Assembly (NCBI GenBank): GCA_030601865.1
Contig: JAUWAW010000005.1
Coordinates: 1 to 45,622, forward strand
Direction: 5' to 3'
Length of the DNA: 45,622 nt
Source of the DNA: Candidatus Nealsoniibacteriota bacterium
Lineage (GTDB): Bacteria > Patescibacteriota > Minisyncoccia > Minisyncoccales > JAUWAW01
Shown here: piece after piece, positions 31,312 to 39,676 of the stretch
Numbering within the stretch: the stretch's first letter is position 1
Layout: every line of letters begins with the position of its first letter
Notes under the pieces: generated by a model
Databases searched by the model: none
What the model was told of the DNA's origin: nothing
The model's input: the letters and a program-made list of their open reading frames with translations, nothing else
Position numbers and translations under genes: made by a program

Positions 31312-31535
31312 TTTATCAATCTCCACCGTTTCTCTTTACTCAGTGGACGACACTCCTCTATAACAACTTTGTCGCCAATCTTATATTCTCCCTTCTCAGT
31401 ATGGGCTTTATATTTTTTGTGGACTTTATATCTCTTCTTATAGCGAGGATGTTCTTTAATTCTCTCTACCCTAACCACCACTGTTTTCTGCATCTTATTG
31501 GAAACAATTGTTCCTCTTAGTTGTTTTTTAGGCAT
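31302..31535 (-). CDS. rpsQ: 30S ribosomal protein S17
   Basis: 77 residues. [18 protein letters not shown] and [13 protein letters not shown] are the S17 OB-fold signatures (16S rRNA binding). Normally rpsQ follows rpmC directly; here rplR and rplF lie between. The array downstream covers the last codons. Confidence 0.97.
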   Translation of the reverse strand: MPKKQLRGTIVSNKMQKTVVVRVERIKEHPRYKKRYKVHKKYKAHTEKGEYKIGDKVVIEECRPLSKEKRWRLIKKN

Positions 31536-31547
31536 AATTAATATTAT

Positions 31548-32090
31548 TTACTCGGCGGTGACGACCTTCTTGCCCACTTTTCTCCTCACTTGCTCACCCA
31601 CATATCTAATCCCCTTTCCCTTATAGGGCTCGGGTGGACGAACTGCCCTTATCTTGGCAGCCACCTCTCCAACCTTTGCTTTATCAATCCCAGAAACAGT
31701 AATTATGTTTTTCTCTACTGAAAATTTTATACCCTCTTCTTGCTTTATTTGGACGGGATGACTAAATCCAACCTGCAATATCAAATCCTCTCCTTCCAGC
31801 TTTGCTCGGTAGCCCACGCCTTGTATTTCTAATTTCTTTTCATACCCTTGAGTTACTCCCTTGACCATGTTAGCCAATAAAGCCCTGGTTAATCCCCAAA
31901 GGGCCTTGACTTTTTTGCTTTCTCCCTGAGACAAAACAAAAATTTTTGCCTCTTTTATATTTACTCTAATTTCGGGTCGAATTTCCTGCTCAAGTTCGCC
32001 CTTGGGACCCTTGACGACCACTTTATTGTCGCTAACTTTTACTTCCACGCCTTCCGGTATTAAAATGGGTTTTTTGCCTATTCTTGACAT
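31548..32090 (-). CDS. rplF: 50S ribosomal protein L6
   Basis: 180 residues. M-S-R-I-G-K-K-P-I, the strand N-K-V-V-V-K-G-P-K-G-E-L, and P-E-P-Y-K-G-K-G-I-R-Y near the end are diagnostic. It is moved upstream of rpsQ and follows rplR, whereas the normal order is rpsH-rplF-rplR. Confidence 0.98.
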   Translation of the reverse strand: MSRIGKKPILIPEGVEVKVSDNKVVVKGPKGELEQEIRPEIRVNIKEAKIFVLSQGESKKVKALWGLTRALLANMVKGVTQGYEKKLEIQGVGYRAKLEGEDLILQVGFSHPVQIKQEEGIKFSVEKNIITVSGIDKAKVGEVAAKIRAVRPPEPYKGKGIRYVGEQVRRKVGKKVVTAE

Positions 32091-32102
32091 AAAAATTGAA
32101 AA

Positions 32103-32492
32103 TTAAAACTTTAGTCCTCCCTTTCTGGCTCCTTCTGCCAGCGCCTTCACTCTTCCATGGTATTTATATCCTCCTCTGTCAAAGACTACTTTTTTGATTT
32201 TCTTTTGAAGCGCTTTTTCGGCAATTAACTTTCCTACTTTATAGGCAACAGCAACCTTTCCCGTAAGGGGCTTTGGAGTTCCTTCTTTTTTCTCTTGCTT
32301 CAAATTATGACGATCGTTACGATTTGAAGTATTTTTTAGTTCAAAATCGCTGGCTTGGGCTAAAGTTTTGCTCTTTTCATCATCAATCACCTGAACATAA
32401 ATATGTTTGCTGCTGCGAAAAACACAAAGCCGCGGAACACGAGCCGTTCCGAATATCTTGGCTCTTACCCTCTTATGACGACTATATCTCAT
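32103..32492 (-). CDS. rplR: 50S ribosomal protein L18 with an insertion
   Basis: 129 residues from the ATG at 32492, which overlaps the rpmC stop (ATGA); an in-frame ATG at 32513 is the alternative. R-H-K-R-V-R-A-K-I and [18 protein letters not shown] identify L18, which carries 5S rRNA. Between about residues 55 and 85 a polar stretch ([14 protein letters not shown]) not usual in L18 is inserted; its DNA is a near-perfect 32-bp palindrome (32298-32329). The rest, [21 protein letters not shown], is normal. rplR before rplF is the reverse of the common order. Confidence 0.95.
   Translation of the reverse strand: MRYSRHKRVRAKIFGTARVPRLCVFRSSKHIYVQVIDDEKSKTLAQASDFELKNTSNRNDRHNLKQEKKEGTPKPLTGKVAVAYKVGKLIAEKALQKKIKKVVFDRGGYKYHGRVKALAEGARKGGLKF
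32298..32329. repeat. 32-bp near-perfect palindrome inside rplR
   Basis: CTTCAAAT and ATTTGAAG outer arms with ACGATCGT at the centre; three of 16 pairs deviate and two of these can be G-U pairs in RNA. It encodes part of the unusual insertion in L18. Confidence 0.75.
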
Positions 32493-32692
32493 TTTTTGTT
32501 TTGTTCTTTCCATTTTGCATTGATGATGGTAAGTATCCTGGCAATGTCCTTTTTTAATTGCCGGATTTCTCTCACATTTTTCACCTTGCCTGAAGCCAAA
32601 TCAAACCGTAGGGTTCGCAATCTGGCTCTATTTTGCTGCAATACTTTTTGTAATTCTGCCTTGGTTTTCTTGTTAAGTTCTTTGGCTTTCAT
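32489..32692 (-). CDS. rpmC: 50S ribosomal protein L29
   Basis: 67 residues from the ATG at 32692, the start that matches the family (M-K-A-K-E-L, then [12 protein letters not shown] and the helix [12 protein letters not shown]). L29 lies at the peptide exit tunnel. The frame remains open upstream to an ATG at 32764 that overlaps the rplP stop (ATGA), adding 24 residues encoded by a perfect palindrome (32712-32753). If translated, L29 has an odd Cys/Pro/Gly-rich N-terminus. Confidence 0.93.
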   Translation of the reverse strand: MKAKELNKKTKAELQKVLQQNRARLRTLRFDLASGKVKNVREIRQLKKDIARILTIINAKWKEQNKK

Positions 32693-32711
32693 AGAACAAT
32701 GGTCATCCTTC

Positions 32712-32753
32712 GGGCTCGCCCCCACACCTATGCATAGGTGTGGGGGCGAGCCC
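32712..32753. repeat. Perfect 42-bp palindrome at the rplP-rpmC junction
   Basis: 21-base arms without any mismatch around TGCA, GC-rich in an AT-rich genome. It lies between the coupled ATGA start and the family-conserved start of L29. Confidence 0.95.
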
Positions 32754-32760
32754 TCAGGGG

Positions 32761-33168
32761 TCATTTTACAAACTTTGTCTTGATGGGCAATTTGGCTGTG
32801 GCCTTACGGAAGGCCTCTCGGGCTTGCTCCTCTTCTATGCCTTCGAGTTCAAAAATAATTCTGCCCGGTTTTATGGGAAAAACATAAAACTCTACTGTGC
32901 CTTTTCCTCCGCCCATGGGCACTTCAGTCCCTTTTCTGGTGATGGGCTTGTCGGGAAAGATTCTAATCCAAAGTTTACCTCTTTTCTTTAGATATCTGAT
33001 AATGGCTCGCCGGGCCGCTTCAATCTGACGACCACTAATCCAACGGGTCTCCAAACTTTTTAAACCAAAAGTTCCAAAGGCAAGCTTGGCTGCCCGAGTC
33101 TCAATTCCCTTGCTCCGACCTTTCATCCATTTCCGATGTTTAACTTTTTTGGGCATCAAAATAGCCAT
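32761..33168 (-). CDS. rplP: 50S ribosomal protein L16
   Basis: 135 residues. M-P-K-K-V-K-H-R-K at the N-terminus, then [26 protein letters not shown], and G-G-G-K-G are diagnostic for L16 near the peptidyl-transferase centre. It follows rpsC by 2 bases. Confidence 0.98.
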   Translation of the reverse strand: MAILMPKKVKHRKWMKGRSKGIETRAAKLAFGTFGLKSLETRWISGRQIEAARRAIIRYLKKRGKLWIRIFPDKPITRKGTEVPMGGGKGTVEFYVFPIKPGRIIFELEGIEEEQAREAFRKATAKLPIKTKFVK

Positions 33169-33170
33169 GG

Positions 33171-33809
33171 TTAGAATTTGTCGCCTTTGTAAATCCAGAC
33201 CTTTACGCCGATTACACCATAAGTGCAGAATGCTTGGGCAGTACCATAATCAATGTCTGCCCTTAAGGTCTGGCGGGGAAGACGGCCGGCCTGCAGCCAT
33301 TCAGTCCGTGAGATGCTTACACCATTTAACCTCCCAGCTACCTCTACCCTGGCCCCTTTTATTTCTTTGTGAGCCATAATTTTCTCCAAGGCCTGCTTTA
33401 AACTTCTGCGATAACGGATTCGTCTTTCCAAAGAAGCAGCAATCCATTGAGCAGCTAAGGCAGCTTTTGTCCAAGGGTCTTTAATCTCTTTAATCTCTAA
33501 ATTTAGTGCTTGGGCATCTTTTTTTAAAATTTTGTGCTTTAATTTCTCTCTTAATAGTTCAATGTTTTTTCCTCCCCGGCCAATAATAAAAGCAGGTCGG
33601 GCAGAATGGATAATAATATTTATCTTGTTTGGAAATCGTTCCACCTCAATCTTTTCTAGGGCACAATCTTTGAATCTTTTTTTTAAAAATTCCCTAATTT
33701 CAAAATCTTCCTTGAGATATTTTAAGGCTTTTTTTCCATAAAATCCACGAGAATTCCAATCAGCCATTTCTTTTAGACGATAAGCTTTGGGATGAACTTT
33801 GTGACTCAT
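33171..33809 (-). CDS. rpsC: 30S ribosomal protein S3
   Basis: 212 residues from the ATG at 33809. [12 protein letters not shown], the KH-domain [10 protein letters not shown] and [13 protein letters not shown] match S3. An in-frame TTG (33815) overlapping the rplV stop is less likely. Length is near the normal 210-235. Confidence 0.97.
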   Translation of the reverse strand: MSHKVHPKAYRLKEMADWNSRGFYGKKALKYLKEDFEIREFLKKRFKDCALEKIEVERFPNKINIIIHSARPAFIIGRGGKNIELLREKLKHKILKKDAQALNLEIKEIKDPWTKAALAAQWIAASLERRIRYRRSLKQALEKIMAHKEIKGARVEVAGRLNGVSISRTEWLQAGRLPRQTLRADIDYGTAQAFCTYGVIGVKVWIYKGDKF

Positions 33810-33811
33810 AA

Positions 33812-34318
33812 TCAAAATGCTTTTCTTCTAAATATCCGTTTTAGGCCTTTTACAAAACTGGGTTTTCTAATCTCTTTTTCGGGTCTAGCCAGACGAGGTG
33901 TTGGTTTCTTTTCCGGCTTGGCAACTTTTTCTTCTTTTTTAACGACTGTCGGCTTTGGTTTTTTAACAACTTTTTTGGGCGCTCCTTTTACTATATCTAA
34001 AGTTAAGGTTATATGCGAGGTCTTTTTCTGGATTTCGGCGGCTCGACCCCTAGCCCTGGCCCGCCATCTTTTGAGAGTCGGTCCTTGATCTACTGTAATT
34101 TTGGAGATATAAAGGTTTTCCGGAGTTTGTTCAAGTATCTCCTTGGCTGCGGCAATTCCTGATTTTAGGAGTTTAGCCAAAGGCAAGACAGCTTTTTTAA
34201 CAGTGAAATTCAAAATGGTTTGAGCTTGCTCTACTGATTTGCCTCGAATGAGGTCGGCCACAAGCCTGACTTTCCTGGGCGCTATTCGCAGATAACGTAG
34301 TTTAACAGTAATTGGCAT
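33812..34318 (-). CDS. rplV: 50S ribosomal protein L22 with a basic C-terminal extension
   Basis: 168 residues versus about 110 in most bacteria. The core (about 1-112) has R-Y-L-R-I-A-P-R-K-V-R-L-V-A-D-L-I-R-G and the beta-hairpin L-K-R-W-R-A-R-A-R-G-R-A, which lines the exit tunnel. A Lys/Pro-rich tail of about 55 residues (K-K-P-K-P-T-V-V-K-K-E-E-K-V) ends in R-I-F-R-R-K-A-F. Such basic tails are common in CPR ribosomal proteins. Confidence 0.95.
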   Translation of the reverse strand: MPITVKLRYLRIAPRKVRLVADLIRGKSVEQAQTILNFTVKKAVLPLAKLLKSGIAAAKEILEQTPENLYISKITVDQGPTLKRWRARARGRAAEIQKKTSHITLTLDIVKGAPKKVVKKPKPTVVKKEEKVAKPEKKPTPRLARPEKEIRKPSFVKGLKRIFRRKAF

Positions 34319-34321
34319 GTT

Positions 34322-34648
34322 TTAGGTAGTTTTTTCCGTTTCCACTTTTGCTTTTTCTTTTTCTTTGGCTTTGGCTTCCTGTTCACGTTGTATCTTGCCA
34401 CCATGCCTTGAGAACTTAGTGGTTGGAGAAAACTCGCCTAATTTATGGCCGACCATCTCTTCGGTTATAGGAACAGGAATATGCTCTTTCCCATTGTGAA
34501 CCCCAAAGGTAAAACCAACCATTTCCGGAATAATGGTACAGGCCCTTGACCACGTCTTAATAATGGTCTTGGCGCCTTTCTTCACTTTAGAAATCTTTTT
34601 CAGTAATTTTTCATCCACGTATGGACCTTTTTTGAGTGAGCGTGACAT
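34322..34648 (-). CDS. rpsS: 30S ribosomal protein S19
   Basis: 108 residues from [12 protein letters not shown] (start at 34648; an earlier in-frame start at 34669 adds 7 non-family residues). The [14 protein letters not shown] and [10 protein letters not shown] motifs are typical. The C-terminus is extended by a Lys/Glu/Ala tail of about 20 residues. Three bases separate it from rplV. Confidence 0.97.
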   Translation of the reverse strand: MSRSLKKGPYVDEKLLKKISKVKKGAKTIIKTWSRACTIIPEMVGFTFGVHNGKEHIPVPITEEMVGHKLGEFSPTTKFSRHGGKIQREQEAKAKEKEKAKVETEKTT

Positions 34649-34654
34649 AGGTTT

Positions 34655-34797
34655 TGCTTGGCAAAACAATCACCAAACATCAAACACCAATAACCAAACA
34701 TATATAATAATTGGTTATTGGTTATTGAGATTTGTTTGGTTATTGTATCTTGTATCTTGGTTATTGAACATATTCTTGGTTATTGGTTATTTTAAAC
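34655..34797. repeat. Inverted array of AACCAAT-type motifs, rpsS-rplB gap
   Basis: Left half ACCAATAACCAAACA-type words, right half TTGGTTATTGG words, plus TATCTTGTATCTTGG. The same motif class recurs at the right window edge (45495-45622). Confidence 0.8.
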
Positions 34798-34798
34798 A

Positions 34799-35593
34799 TT
34801 ATTTTTTCTTTTTCTGTCGTCTTTTAAGAATATACTTGTTCGTTGACTTTCTTCGTCTTGTTTTAACTCCACGGGCTGGTTTGCCCCAGGGTGTTTTGGG
34901 ATATTTCAAACCAATGGGCGCTTTTCCCTCTCCTCCGCCATGAGGGTGGTCAGCCGGCACCATAGCCGAGCCCCGAACCGTGGGCCTCCGACCCTTCCAA
35001 CGCGCCTGGCCTGCCTTTCTCATTTTTTTATAGCGATGTTCAGGAAAAGAGACCATACCTACTGTGGCGTAACATTCTTGAAGAATCTTGCGCAATTCTT
35101 TGGAAGGCATTTCCACATTTGTGTATTTACCCTCGTGCGCTAAAATCTTAGCGCCTGTGCCAGCTGACCTGACAATCTGGCCTCCTTTGCCTGGCTGAAG
35201 TTCTATATTATAAACCATGGTTCCTACTGGGATATTTTTAATTTTCATGCGGTTGCCTCGTTGAACCCTGGTTTTCTCCTTGATAAGTACCTCATGGTCT
35301 TTTTTCAATCCTTGGGGGGCTAAGCGATATCTCTTTGTCCCGTCCTCATACTCCAGAAGCACAATAAAAGCGGTTCTATAAGGATCATATTCTAAAGCAA
35401 TAACCTTGGCCTTCATTCCCTGCTTTTTCTGGCCAAAATCAACAAGGCGATACCTACGTTTGGCACCGCCTCCTTTATGCCGAACCGTTATTCTACCAGA
35501 ACGTCCTCTCCCGGCTCTCCTCTTCAAGGTTAAAAGCAAACCTTTCTCAGGTTTTTTCTTAGTCAACAATTTTTTGGAATCGGTGATTTTCAT
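34799..35593 (-). CDS. rplB: 50S ribosomal protein L2
   Basis: 264 residues. G-R-S-G-R-I-T-V-R-H-K-G-G-G, the Q-P-G-K-G-G-Q-I-V-R-S-A-G-T-G stretch and the essential S-A-M-V-P-A-D-H-P-H-G-G-G-E-G-K identify L2 at the peptidyl-transferase centre. The short C-terminus is Lys-rich. rplW ends 1 base upstream. Confidence 0.98.
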   Translation of the reverse strand: MKITDSKKLLTKKKPEKGLLLTLKRRAGRGRSGRITVRHKGGGAKRRYRLVDFGQKKQGMKAKVIALEYDPYRTAFIVLLEYEDGTKRYRLAPQGLKKDHEVLIKEKTRVQRGNRMKIKNIPVGTMVYNIELQPGKGGQIVRSAGTGAKILAHEGKYTNVEMPSKELRKILQECYATVGMVSFPEHRYKKMRKAGQARWKGRRPTVRGSAMVPADHPHGGGEGKAPIGLKYPKTPWGKPARGVKTRRRKSTNKYILKRRQKKKK

Positions 35594-35594
35594 A

Positions 35595-36008
35595 TTAGCG
35601 AGGTAAAACTTCTATTTTTTCGCCTTCCTTTAACTTAACAATGGCTTTCTTGTAGCCCTTTCTCCAGCCCTGAATCCGTCCCAAACGTCTTCTCTTGCGA
35701 GGCACTCTAATAATTTTAACACCTTTAACCTCTACACCATATAAATCTTCCACTGCTTTTTTCACCTCAATCTTGTTTGTCCTAGGCCAAATCTTAAAAA
35801 CATATTGGTTATGTTTGACCAAATCAGTAGCTTTCTCCGTGACATGAGGTTCTTTAAGAACCCGGTAGGCAATCGCAGAAATTTTTGTTTTGGGTTTTAC
35901 CGGCACTTTCGGTTTCGGCTTTTCAGTAACTTTTGCCTTGACAGGTTCTTTCTCCGGCGTTTTCTTTGCGGGTTTTTTCTTTTTTTTGAAAATGTCAAGT
36001 AAAGACAT
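35595..36008 (-). CDS. rplW: 50S ribosomal protein L23 with a Lys/Pro-rich N-terminus
   Basis: 137 residues against about 95 in E. coli. The first ~45 residues are K-K-K-K-K-P-A-K-K-T-P-E-K-E-like and disordered; the core begins at A-Y-R-V-L-K-E-P-H-V-T-E-K-A and includes Y-V-F-K-I-W-P-R-T-N-K-I-E-V-K-K-A-V. L23 docks chaperones and SRP at the tunnel exit. Confidence 0.96.
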   Translation of the reverse strand: MSLLDIFKKKKKPAKKTPEKEPVKAKVTEKPKPKVPVKPKTKISAIAYRVLKEPHVTEKATDLVKHNQYVFKIWPRTNKIEVKKAVEDLYGVEVKGVKIIRVPRKRRRLGRIQGWRKGYKKAIVKLKEGEKIEVLPR

Positions 36009-36080
36009 GAATTATGAATTTAGAATTACGAATTACGAATCTTTTATTCTTAATTCTTGATTCGTGATTCTTGATTCTTT
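36009..36080. repeat. Inverted array of GAATTA-type motifs, rplW-rplD junction
   Basis: Same motif class as 31242-31311. It runs into the rplD reading frame and supplies the last residues of L4 (N-Q-E-S-R-I-K-N). Confidence 0.8.
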
Positions 36081-36706
36081 TTAAGAAATGTTTCCTTTAT
36101 CACCTTAATACTTTCTTTAGGTATAAGCAAATATTTAAAAGAAAGTAGGTCCAGGGTATTTAAATCTTTGGCCTGGATTGTCTCCACTTTGGTAATGTTT
36201 CTGGTAGATAAAATAATGTTTTTATCTATGAAGGGCAGAGCAATTAAACAGCTTTTTTCTTTGCAGGGTAGTTTCTTTAGAATACTTGCCAGCTCTTTAG
36301 TTTTTACTTTTTCTAATTTTAATTGCTCAAGCACGAGCAATAAATCCTCTTTGGCCTTGGCTGAAAAAACCATCAAAAGCGCTTTTCTCCTCATTTTCTT
36401 GGGAATTGCTTTTTTAAAGACTTTTTCTTTCCTGGGCCCAAAGGTGACTCCCCCGCCCCGCCAGATGGGTGAACGGATAGAACCCACCCTTGCCCTACCA
36501 GTTCCCTTCTGCCGCCAGGGCTTTCTGCCGCCACCGCGCTTCTCGCTTCTGTCCTTGGTATGAGCAATTACTTGCCTGCGGTTTGCCATCTGGCTCACTA
36601 CCACCTGATGCACCAAGTCAGAGTTCATCGGAACTTCAAAAACCTCCTTGGGCAGACGTATTTTGGCTAACTTCTTTCCCTCTTGATTGTAGGTATCAAC
36701 TAACAT
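36050..36706 (-). CDS. rplD: 50S ribosomal protein L4
   Basis: 218 residues from the ATG at 36706 (M-L-V-D-T-Y-N); an in-frame upstream start (36730) overlaps rplC. H-Q-V-V-V-S-Q-M-A-N-R-R, G-G-G-R-K-P-W-R-Q-K-G-T-G-R-A-R and R-S-P-I-W-R-G-G-G are the L4 tunnel loop. Its C-terminal codons lie in a repeat array. Confidence 0.97.
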   Translation of the reverse strand: MLVDTYNQEGKKLAKIRLPKEVFEVPMNSDLVHQVVVSQMANRRQVIAHTKDRSEKRGGGRKPWRQKGTGRARVGSIRSPIWRGGGVTFGPRKEKVFKKAIPKKMRRKALLMVFSAKAKEDLLLVLEQLKLEKVKTKELASILKKLPCKEKSCLIALPFIDKNIILSTRNITKVETIQAKDLNTLDLLSFKYLLIPKESIKVIKETFLKKNQESRIKN

Positions 36707-36710
36707 GTTT

Positions 36711-37310
36711 TTACTTACCTCTAATCTCAAGTAAAGTGCCTCTTCGGCCCGGGACCGCGCCTTTGACGGTCAGTAAATTCTTTTTTGCGTCAATTTTGAC
36801 GACTTTCAAATTTTTTACTGTTACTCTTTCAGCGCCCATTCTGCCGGGCATTTTCTTACCCTTAATTACTCTTTGCGGGAAAGACGAGCCAACCGAGCCA
36901 AGTGTTCTTTCTTCATGCTTTGTGCCATGCGAGGCAGGCTTTCCGTGAAAACCCCATCTTTTAACCGCGCCAGCAAACCCTTTACCTTTGCTGATGCCGG
37001 AAACTTTAACTATGTCCCCTTCTTTGAAAACCGATGCATCAATTTTTTGACCAACTTTGTAATGTTTAACATCGTAAGTTAAACATCTAAATTCTCGTAA
37101 ATGCTTATATTCCTTGCCTTTCTCTGTCTTTTTAACCTTTTTTTTCTTTTCTACAAAACCAAGCTGAAGAGCTAAATAGCCATCTCTTGTCTCTGTTTTT
37201 ACCTGTAAAACCGAACAAGGTCCTGCTTCAATCAAAGTTACGGGAACAACGTTTCCCTTTTCATCAAAGATTTGCGACATACCAAGTTTTTTACCGAGAA
37301 TGAATTTCAT
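36711..37310 (-). CDS. rplC: 50S ribosomal protein L3
   Basis: 199 residues from M-K-F-I-L-G-K-K-L-G-M-S-Q-I-F. The family motif K-G-K-G-F-A-G-A-V-K-R-W-G-F-H-G and G-S-S-F-P-Q-R-V-I-K-G-K-K-M-P-G are intact. Residues about 77-84 (C-L-T-Y-D-V-K-H) are encoded by a palindrome (37064-37084) whose 24-base core is identical to the element at the end of the DUF433 gene. Confidence 0.97.
   Translation of the reverse strand: MKFILGKKLGMSQIFDEKGNVVPVTLIEAGPCSVLQVKTETRDGYLALQLGFVEKKKKVKKTEKGKEYKHLREFRCLTYDVKHYKVGQKIDASVFKEGDIVKVSGISKGKGFAGAVKRWGFHGKPASHGTKHEERTLGSVGSSFPQRVIKGKKMPGRMGAERVTVKNLKVVKIDAKKNLLTVKGAVPGRRGTLLEIRGK
37064..37084. repeat. GTTTAAC-N7-GTTAAAC palindrome inside rplC
   Basis: GTTTAAC-ATCGTAA-GTTAAAC, with AT on both sides extending the arms to 9 bases. 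Identical over 24 bases to the reverse complement of 39674-39697. Confidence 0.85.
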
Positions 37311-37324
37311 AATTTTAAACAGAA

Positions 37325-37345
37325 AACCGCGCTCAGCGCGGCTTC
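37325..37345 (-). terminator. GC hairpin between rpsJ and rplC
   Basis: CCGCGC-TCA-GCGCGG (37327-37341), followed on the minus strand by TTTTCTGTTT. It could attenuate transcription into rplC. Confidence 0.5.
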
Positions 37346-37369
37346 TTAAATCTGAGCTATTTCCGCTAA

Positions 37370-37708
37370 TCACATCTTAATCTCAATATCCACGCCAGCC
37401 GGTAAATTCAGGTCGGTGAGGGCATCAATTATTTTAGGAGTGGGGTTCAAAATATCAATCAATCTTTTGTGAATCCTCATCTCAAACTGCTCCCGACTAT
37501 CTTTATGAATAAAAGAAGACCTATTGACTGTATATTTATGAATCTCGGTGGGTAAGGGAATCGGCCCCACAATTTCAGCTCCATAACGTAAAGCCGCCTC
37601 CACAATGTCGTGAGCACTATTGTCAATGACTTTATGGTCGTAAGCACGCAACTTGATGCGGAGTTTGGGTTTTACTGCAACTTCTGCCTCTGCTTTTTTT
37701 GTAGGCAT
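37370..37708 (-). CDS. rpsJ: 30S ribosomal protein S10
   Basis: 112 residues. [15 protein letters not shown] and G-P-I-P-L-P-T-E, then Q-F-E-M-R-I-H-K-R are diagnostic for S10 (NusE). It heads the S10-type cluster after tuf. Confidence 0.98.
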   Translation of the reverse strand: MPTKKAEAEVAVKPKLRIKLRAYDHKVIDNSAHDIVEAALRYGAEIVGPIPLPTEIHKYTVNRSSFIHKDSREQFEMRIHKRLIDILNPTPKIIDALTDLNLPAGVDIEIKM

Positions 37709-37746
37709 CTTAAGAACACTCCCTCGCCCTCTCTCTGCTCGGGCTC

Positions 37747-37818
37747 GGTCAACTTATGAACCTAAGAACTTATGAACTTATGAACAAATTGTTCTTCAGT
37801 TCTTTCGTTCTTCAGTTC
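37747..37818. repeat. Inverted array of AACTTATG/GTTCTT motifs, tuf-rpsJ gap
   Basis: Left half AACTTATGAAC words, right half GTTCTTCAGTTCTT words; the halves pair loosely around AACAAATTGTT. Confidence 0.75.
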
Positions 37819-37824
37819 TTTAGT

Positions 37825-39024
37825 CTACTTAACAATTTTAGTCACTACGCCGGCTCCTACAGTTTTGCCGCCCTCTCTAATAGCAAACCTTTGTTTCTCT
37901 TCCAAAGCAACCGGGGCAATAAGTTTAATCTTTAAATTAACTGTATCGCCGGGCATAACCATCTCGGTTCCTTCGAGCAAACTCACATCACCAGTTACAT
38001 CAGTGGTACGGATATAAAACTGGGGTTTGTAGCCAGTAAAGAAAGGGGTGTGACGACCGCCTTCTTCTTTGCTCAAGATATAAACTTCACCTTCAAAATC
38101 GGTGTGGGGGGTAGCAGAACCTAGTTTGGCCAAGACCTGACCTCTTTCTACCTCTTCTTTTTTAAGGCCACGGAGTAATATACCCACATTATCTCCGGCT
38201 CTTCCTTCGTCTAACATCTTATTAAACATTTCCACGCTCACCGCCACTGTTTTCTGAGTATCTCTTATGCCAATTATTTCTACCTCTTCTCCTGGTTTGA
38301 CCACGCCTCTCTCAATTCTACCGGTAGCCACCGTTCCTCTGCCTTCAATAGAAAAGACATCCTCAATAGCCATTAAAAATGGCTGGTCTAAGGCACGGGC
38401 GGGCTCGGGGATGTTTTCGTCAACTTTAGCAATAATCTCGCTAATACACTTCATTGCCTCATCATCGACTGAACCTGCCTCAAGCGCTTTCAAAGCAGAG
38501 CCACGAATGATGGGAATTTTATCGCCGGGAAATTCATATTTATTCAACAGTTCCCTTAATTCCGACTCTACCAGCTCAAGCATTTCAGGGTCATCCACCT
38601 GGTCGGTCTTATTCAAAAAGATAACCAAGGAAGGTAAACCTACCTGTCTGGCTAAAAGCACGTGCTCTCTGGTTTGAGGCATAGCACCATCAGGCGCAGA
38701 AACCACCAAAATTGCCCCATCCATTTGCGCCGCCCCGGTAATCATGTTCTTGATATAGTCAGCATGGCCGGGACAGTCAATCAGAGCATAATGTCTTTTG
38801 TCGCTCTCAAACTCGGTGTGACAGATGTTAATAGTCACACCTCTGGCTTTTTCCTCAGGAGCTGAGTCAATCTCCTCCACTGTTTTTTCTGAAGCAAGCA
38901 AACCCTTCATCTTGGTGTACTTCAAAATAGCGGCAGTTAAAGTAGTTTTACCATGGTCAACATGGCCAATTGTGCCGATATTTAAGTGAGGTTTTGTCCT
39001 CTCAAATTTTTGTTTTTCAGCCAT
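37825..39024 (-). CDS. tuf: Translation elongation factor Tu
   Basis: 399 residues. GTPase motifs G-H-V-D-H-G-K-T-T (about 19-27), D-C-P-G-H-A-D-Y (about 81) and N-K-T-D (about 136) are intact, as are the tRNA-binding C-terminal strands ([16 protein letters not shown]). EF-Tu delivers aminoacyl-tRNA to the ribosome. The promoter is at 39123-39150 with an inverted array (39031-39106) in the leader. Confidence 0.98.
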   Translation of the reverse strand: MAEKQKFERTKPHLNIGTIGHVDHGKTTLTAAILKYTKMKGLLASEKTVEEIDSAPEEKARGVTINICHTEFESDKRHYALIDCPGHADYIKNMITGAAQMDGAILVVSAPDGAMPQTREHVLLARQVGLPSLVIFLNKTDQVDDPEMLELVESELRELLNKYEFPGDKIPIIRGSALKALEAGSVDDEAMKCISEIIAKVDENIPEPARALDQPFLMAIEDVFSIEGRGTVATGRIERGVVKPGEEVEIIGIRDTQKTVAVSVEMFNKMLDEGRAGDNVGILLRGLKKEEVERGQVLAKLGSATPHTDFEGEVYILSKEEGGRHTPFFTGYKPQFYIRTTDVTGDVSLLEGTEMVMPGDTVNLKIKLIAPVALEEKQRFAIREGGKTVGAGVVTKIVK

Positions 39025-39030
39025 TGTTTT

Positions 39031-39106
39031 TAAGAATCTGGAATCAAGAATTAAGAATTAAGAATAAAAATATTCATAATTCGTAATTCGTAATTCGTAA
39101 TTCTAT
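39031..39106. repeat. Inverted array of GAATTA-type motifs in the tuf leader
   Basis: Left half AAGAATTAAGAATTAAGAAT, right half ATTCGTAATTCGTAATTC, around AAAAATATTC. Third member of the GAATTA class. Confidence 0.8.
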
Positions 39107-39122
39107 TTTTACTTATATTCCC

Positions 39123-39150
39123 ATTCTACACGAACCAAAAAAAATGTCAA
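39123..39150 (-). promoter_or_regulatory. Promoter of tuf
   Basis: Minus strand TTGACA (39145-39150), 16 bases with T8, TAGAAT (39123-39128). The leader of about 90 bases carries the inverted array. Confidence 0.7.
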
Positions 39151-39159
39151 CAGTTTCAC

Positions 39160-39429
39160 CTATTTTCGTTTACGATAAGTAATGGTAGTCCGTCGTTCAA
39201 CTCTAAATATAAAAACTATTCGTCTTTTTGTGAATAGTTCGTAAGAAACTCTATAAGAGCCAATTCGTCTCCGCCAGACATTTTCTTCACCCTCCATTTT
39301 TTCTATATCACCAACAAATGGGTTAATTCTGAATTGATAAAAAACCATTTCAATTCGTTTTGCATCTTTTCCCGGGAAACGGTTCAACTGCTTTCCTATT
39401 TTAGGATGAATGACAACCTTCCAGTTCAT
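39160..39429 (-). CDS. RelE/ParE-family toxin
   Basis: 89 residues. N-W-K-V-V-I-H-P-K-I-G-K-Q-L-N-R-F, the middle V-W-R-R-R-I-G-S-Y-R-V-S-Y-E and the C-terminal R-R-I-V-F-I-F-R-V-E-R-R fit the RelE/ParE fold (mRNA cleavage or gyrase poisoning). The antitoxin gene overlaps its start by 29 bases. It lies between fusA and tuf, an unusual place. Confidence 0.8.
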   Translation of the reverse strand: MNWKVVIHPKIGKQLNRFPGKDAKRIEMVFYQFRINPFVGDIEKMEGEENVWRRRIGSYRVSYELFTKRRIVFIFRVERRTTITYRKRK

Positions 39430-39631
39430 TTTTTAATTCCTCTAAAGTTATATAATTCCCTCGAGCAAAATCCTTTCTTGCTTCTTCTAAAGCTTTCTTT
39501 TCAGCAACAGTGGGCTTGAAAGTTTTGACTGATCTTTGCCAATGTAAAAATTCTTCGTATTCAGAACGAGGTATTATTACTAAATCCCCTCTTTTGGTTA
39601 ATCTTTTTGGAATAGTAAGTAGTTCACCCAT
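39401..39631 (-). CDS. Antitoxin of the RelE/ParE pair
   Basis: 76 residues. The N-terminus L-L-T-I-P-K-R-L-T-K-R-G-D-L-V-I-I-P-R-S-E-Y-E resembles the DNA-binding strand of AbrB/Phd-like antitoxins; the acidic, helical C-terminus would mask the toxin. The promoter TTGACT-N17-TAGAAT (39640-39668) ends 8 bases before the ATG. Confidence 0.75.
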   Translation of the reverse strand: MGELLTIPKRLTKRGDLVIIPRSEYEEFLHWQRSVKTFKPTVAEKKALEEARKDFARGNYITLEELKNELEGCHSS

Positions 39632-39639
39632 ATGTTTTT

Positions 39640-39668
39640 ATTCTAAACAATTTAAACCCAAAAGTCAA
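39640..39668 (-). promoter_or_regulatory. Promoter of the RelE/ParE pair
   Basis: Minus strand TTGACT (39663-39668), 17 bases, TAGAAT (39640-39645), with the ATG 8 bases downstream. Confidence 0.65.
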
Positions 39669-39676
39669 AAATCTAT

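Noticed and set aside
32273-34088. Long plus-strand frames opposite the ribosomal genes
   Set aside because: All are shadows of rplR, rpmC, rplP, rpsC and rplV; the minus-strand proteins are certain.
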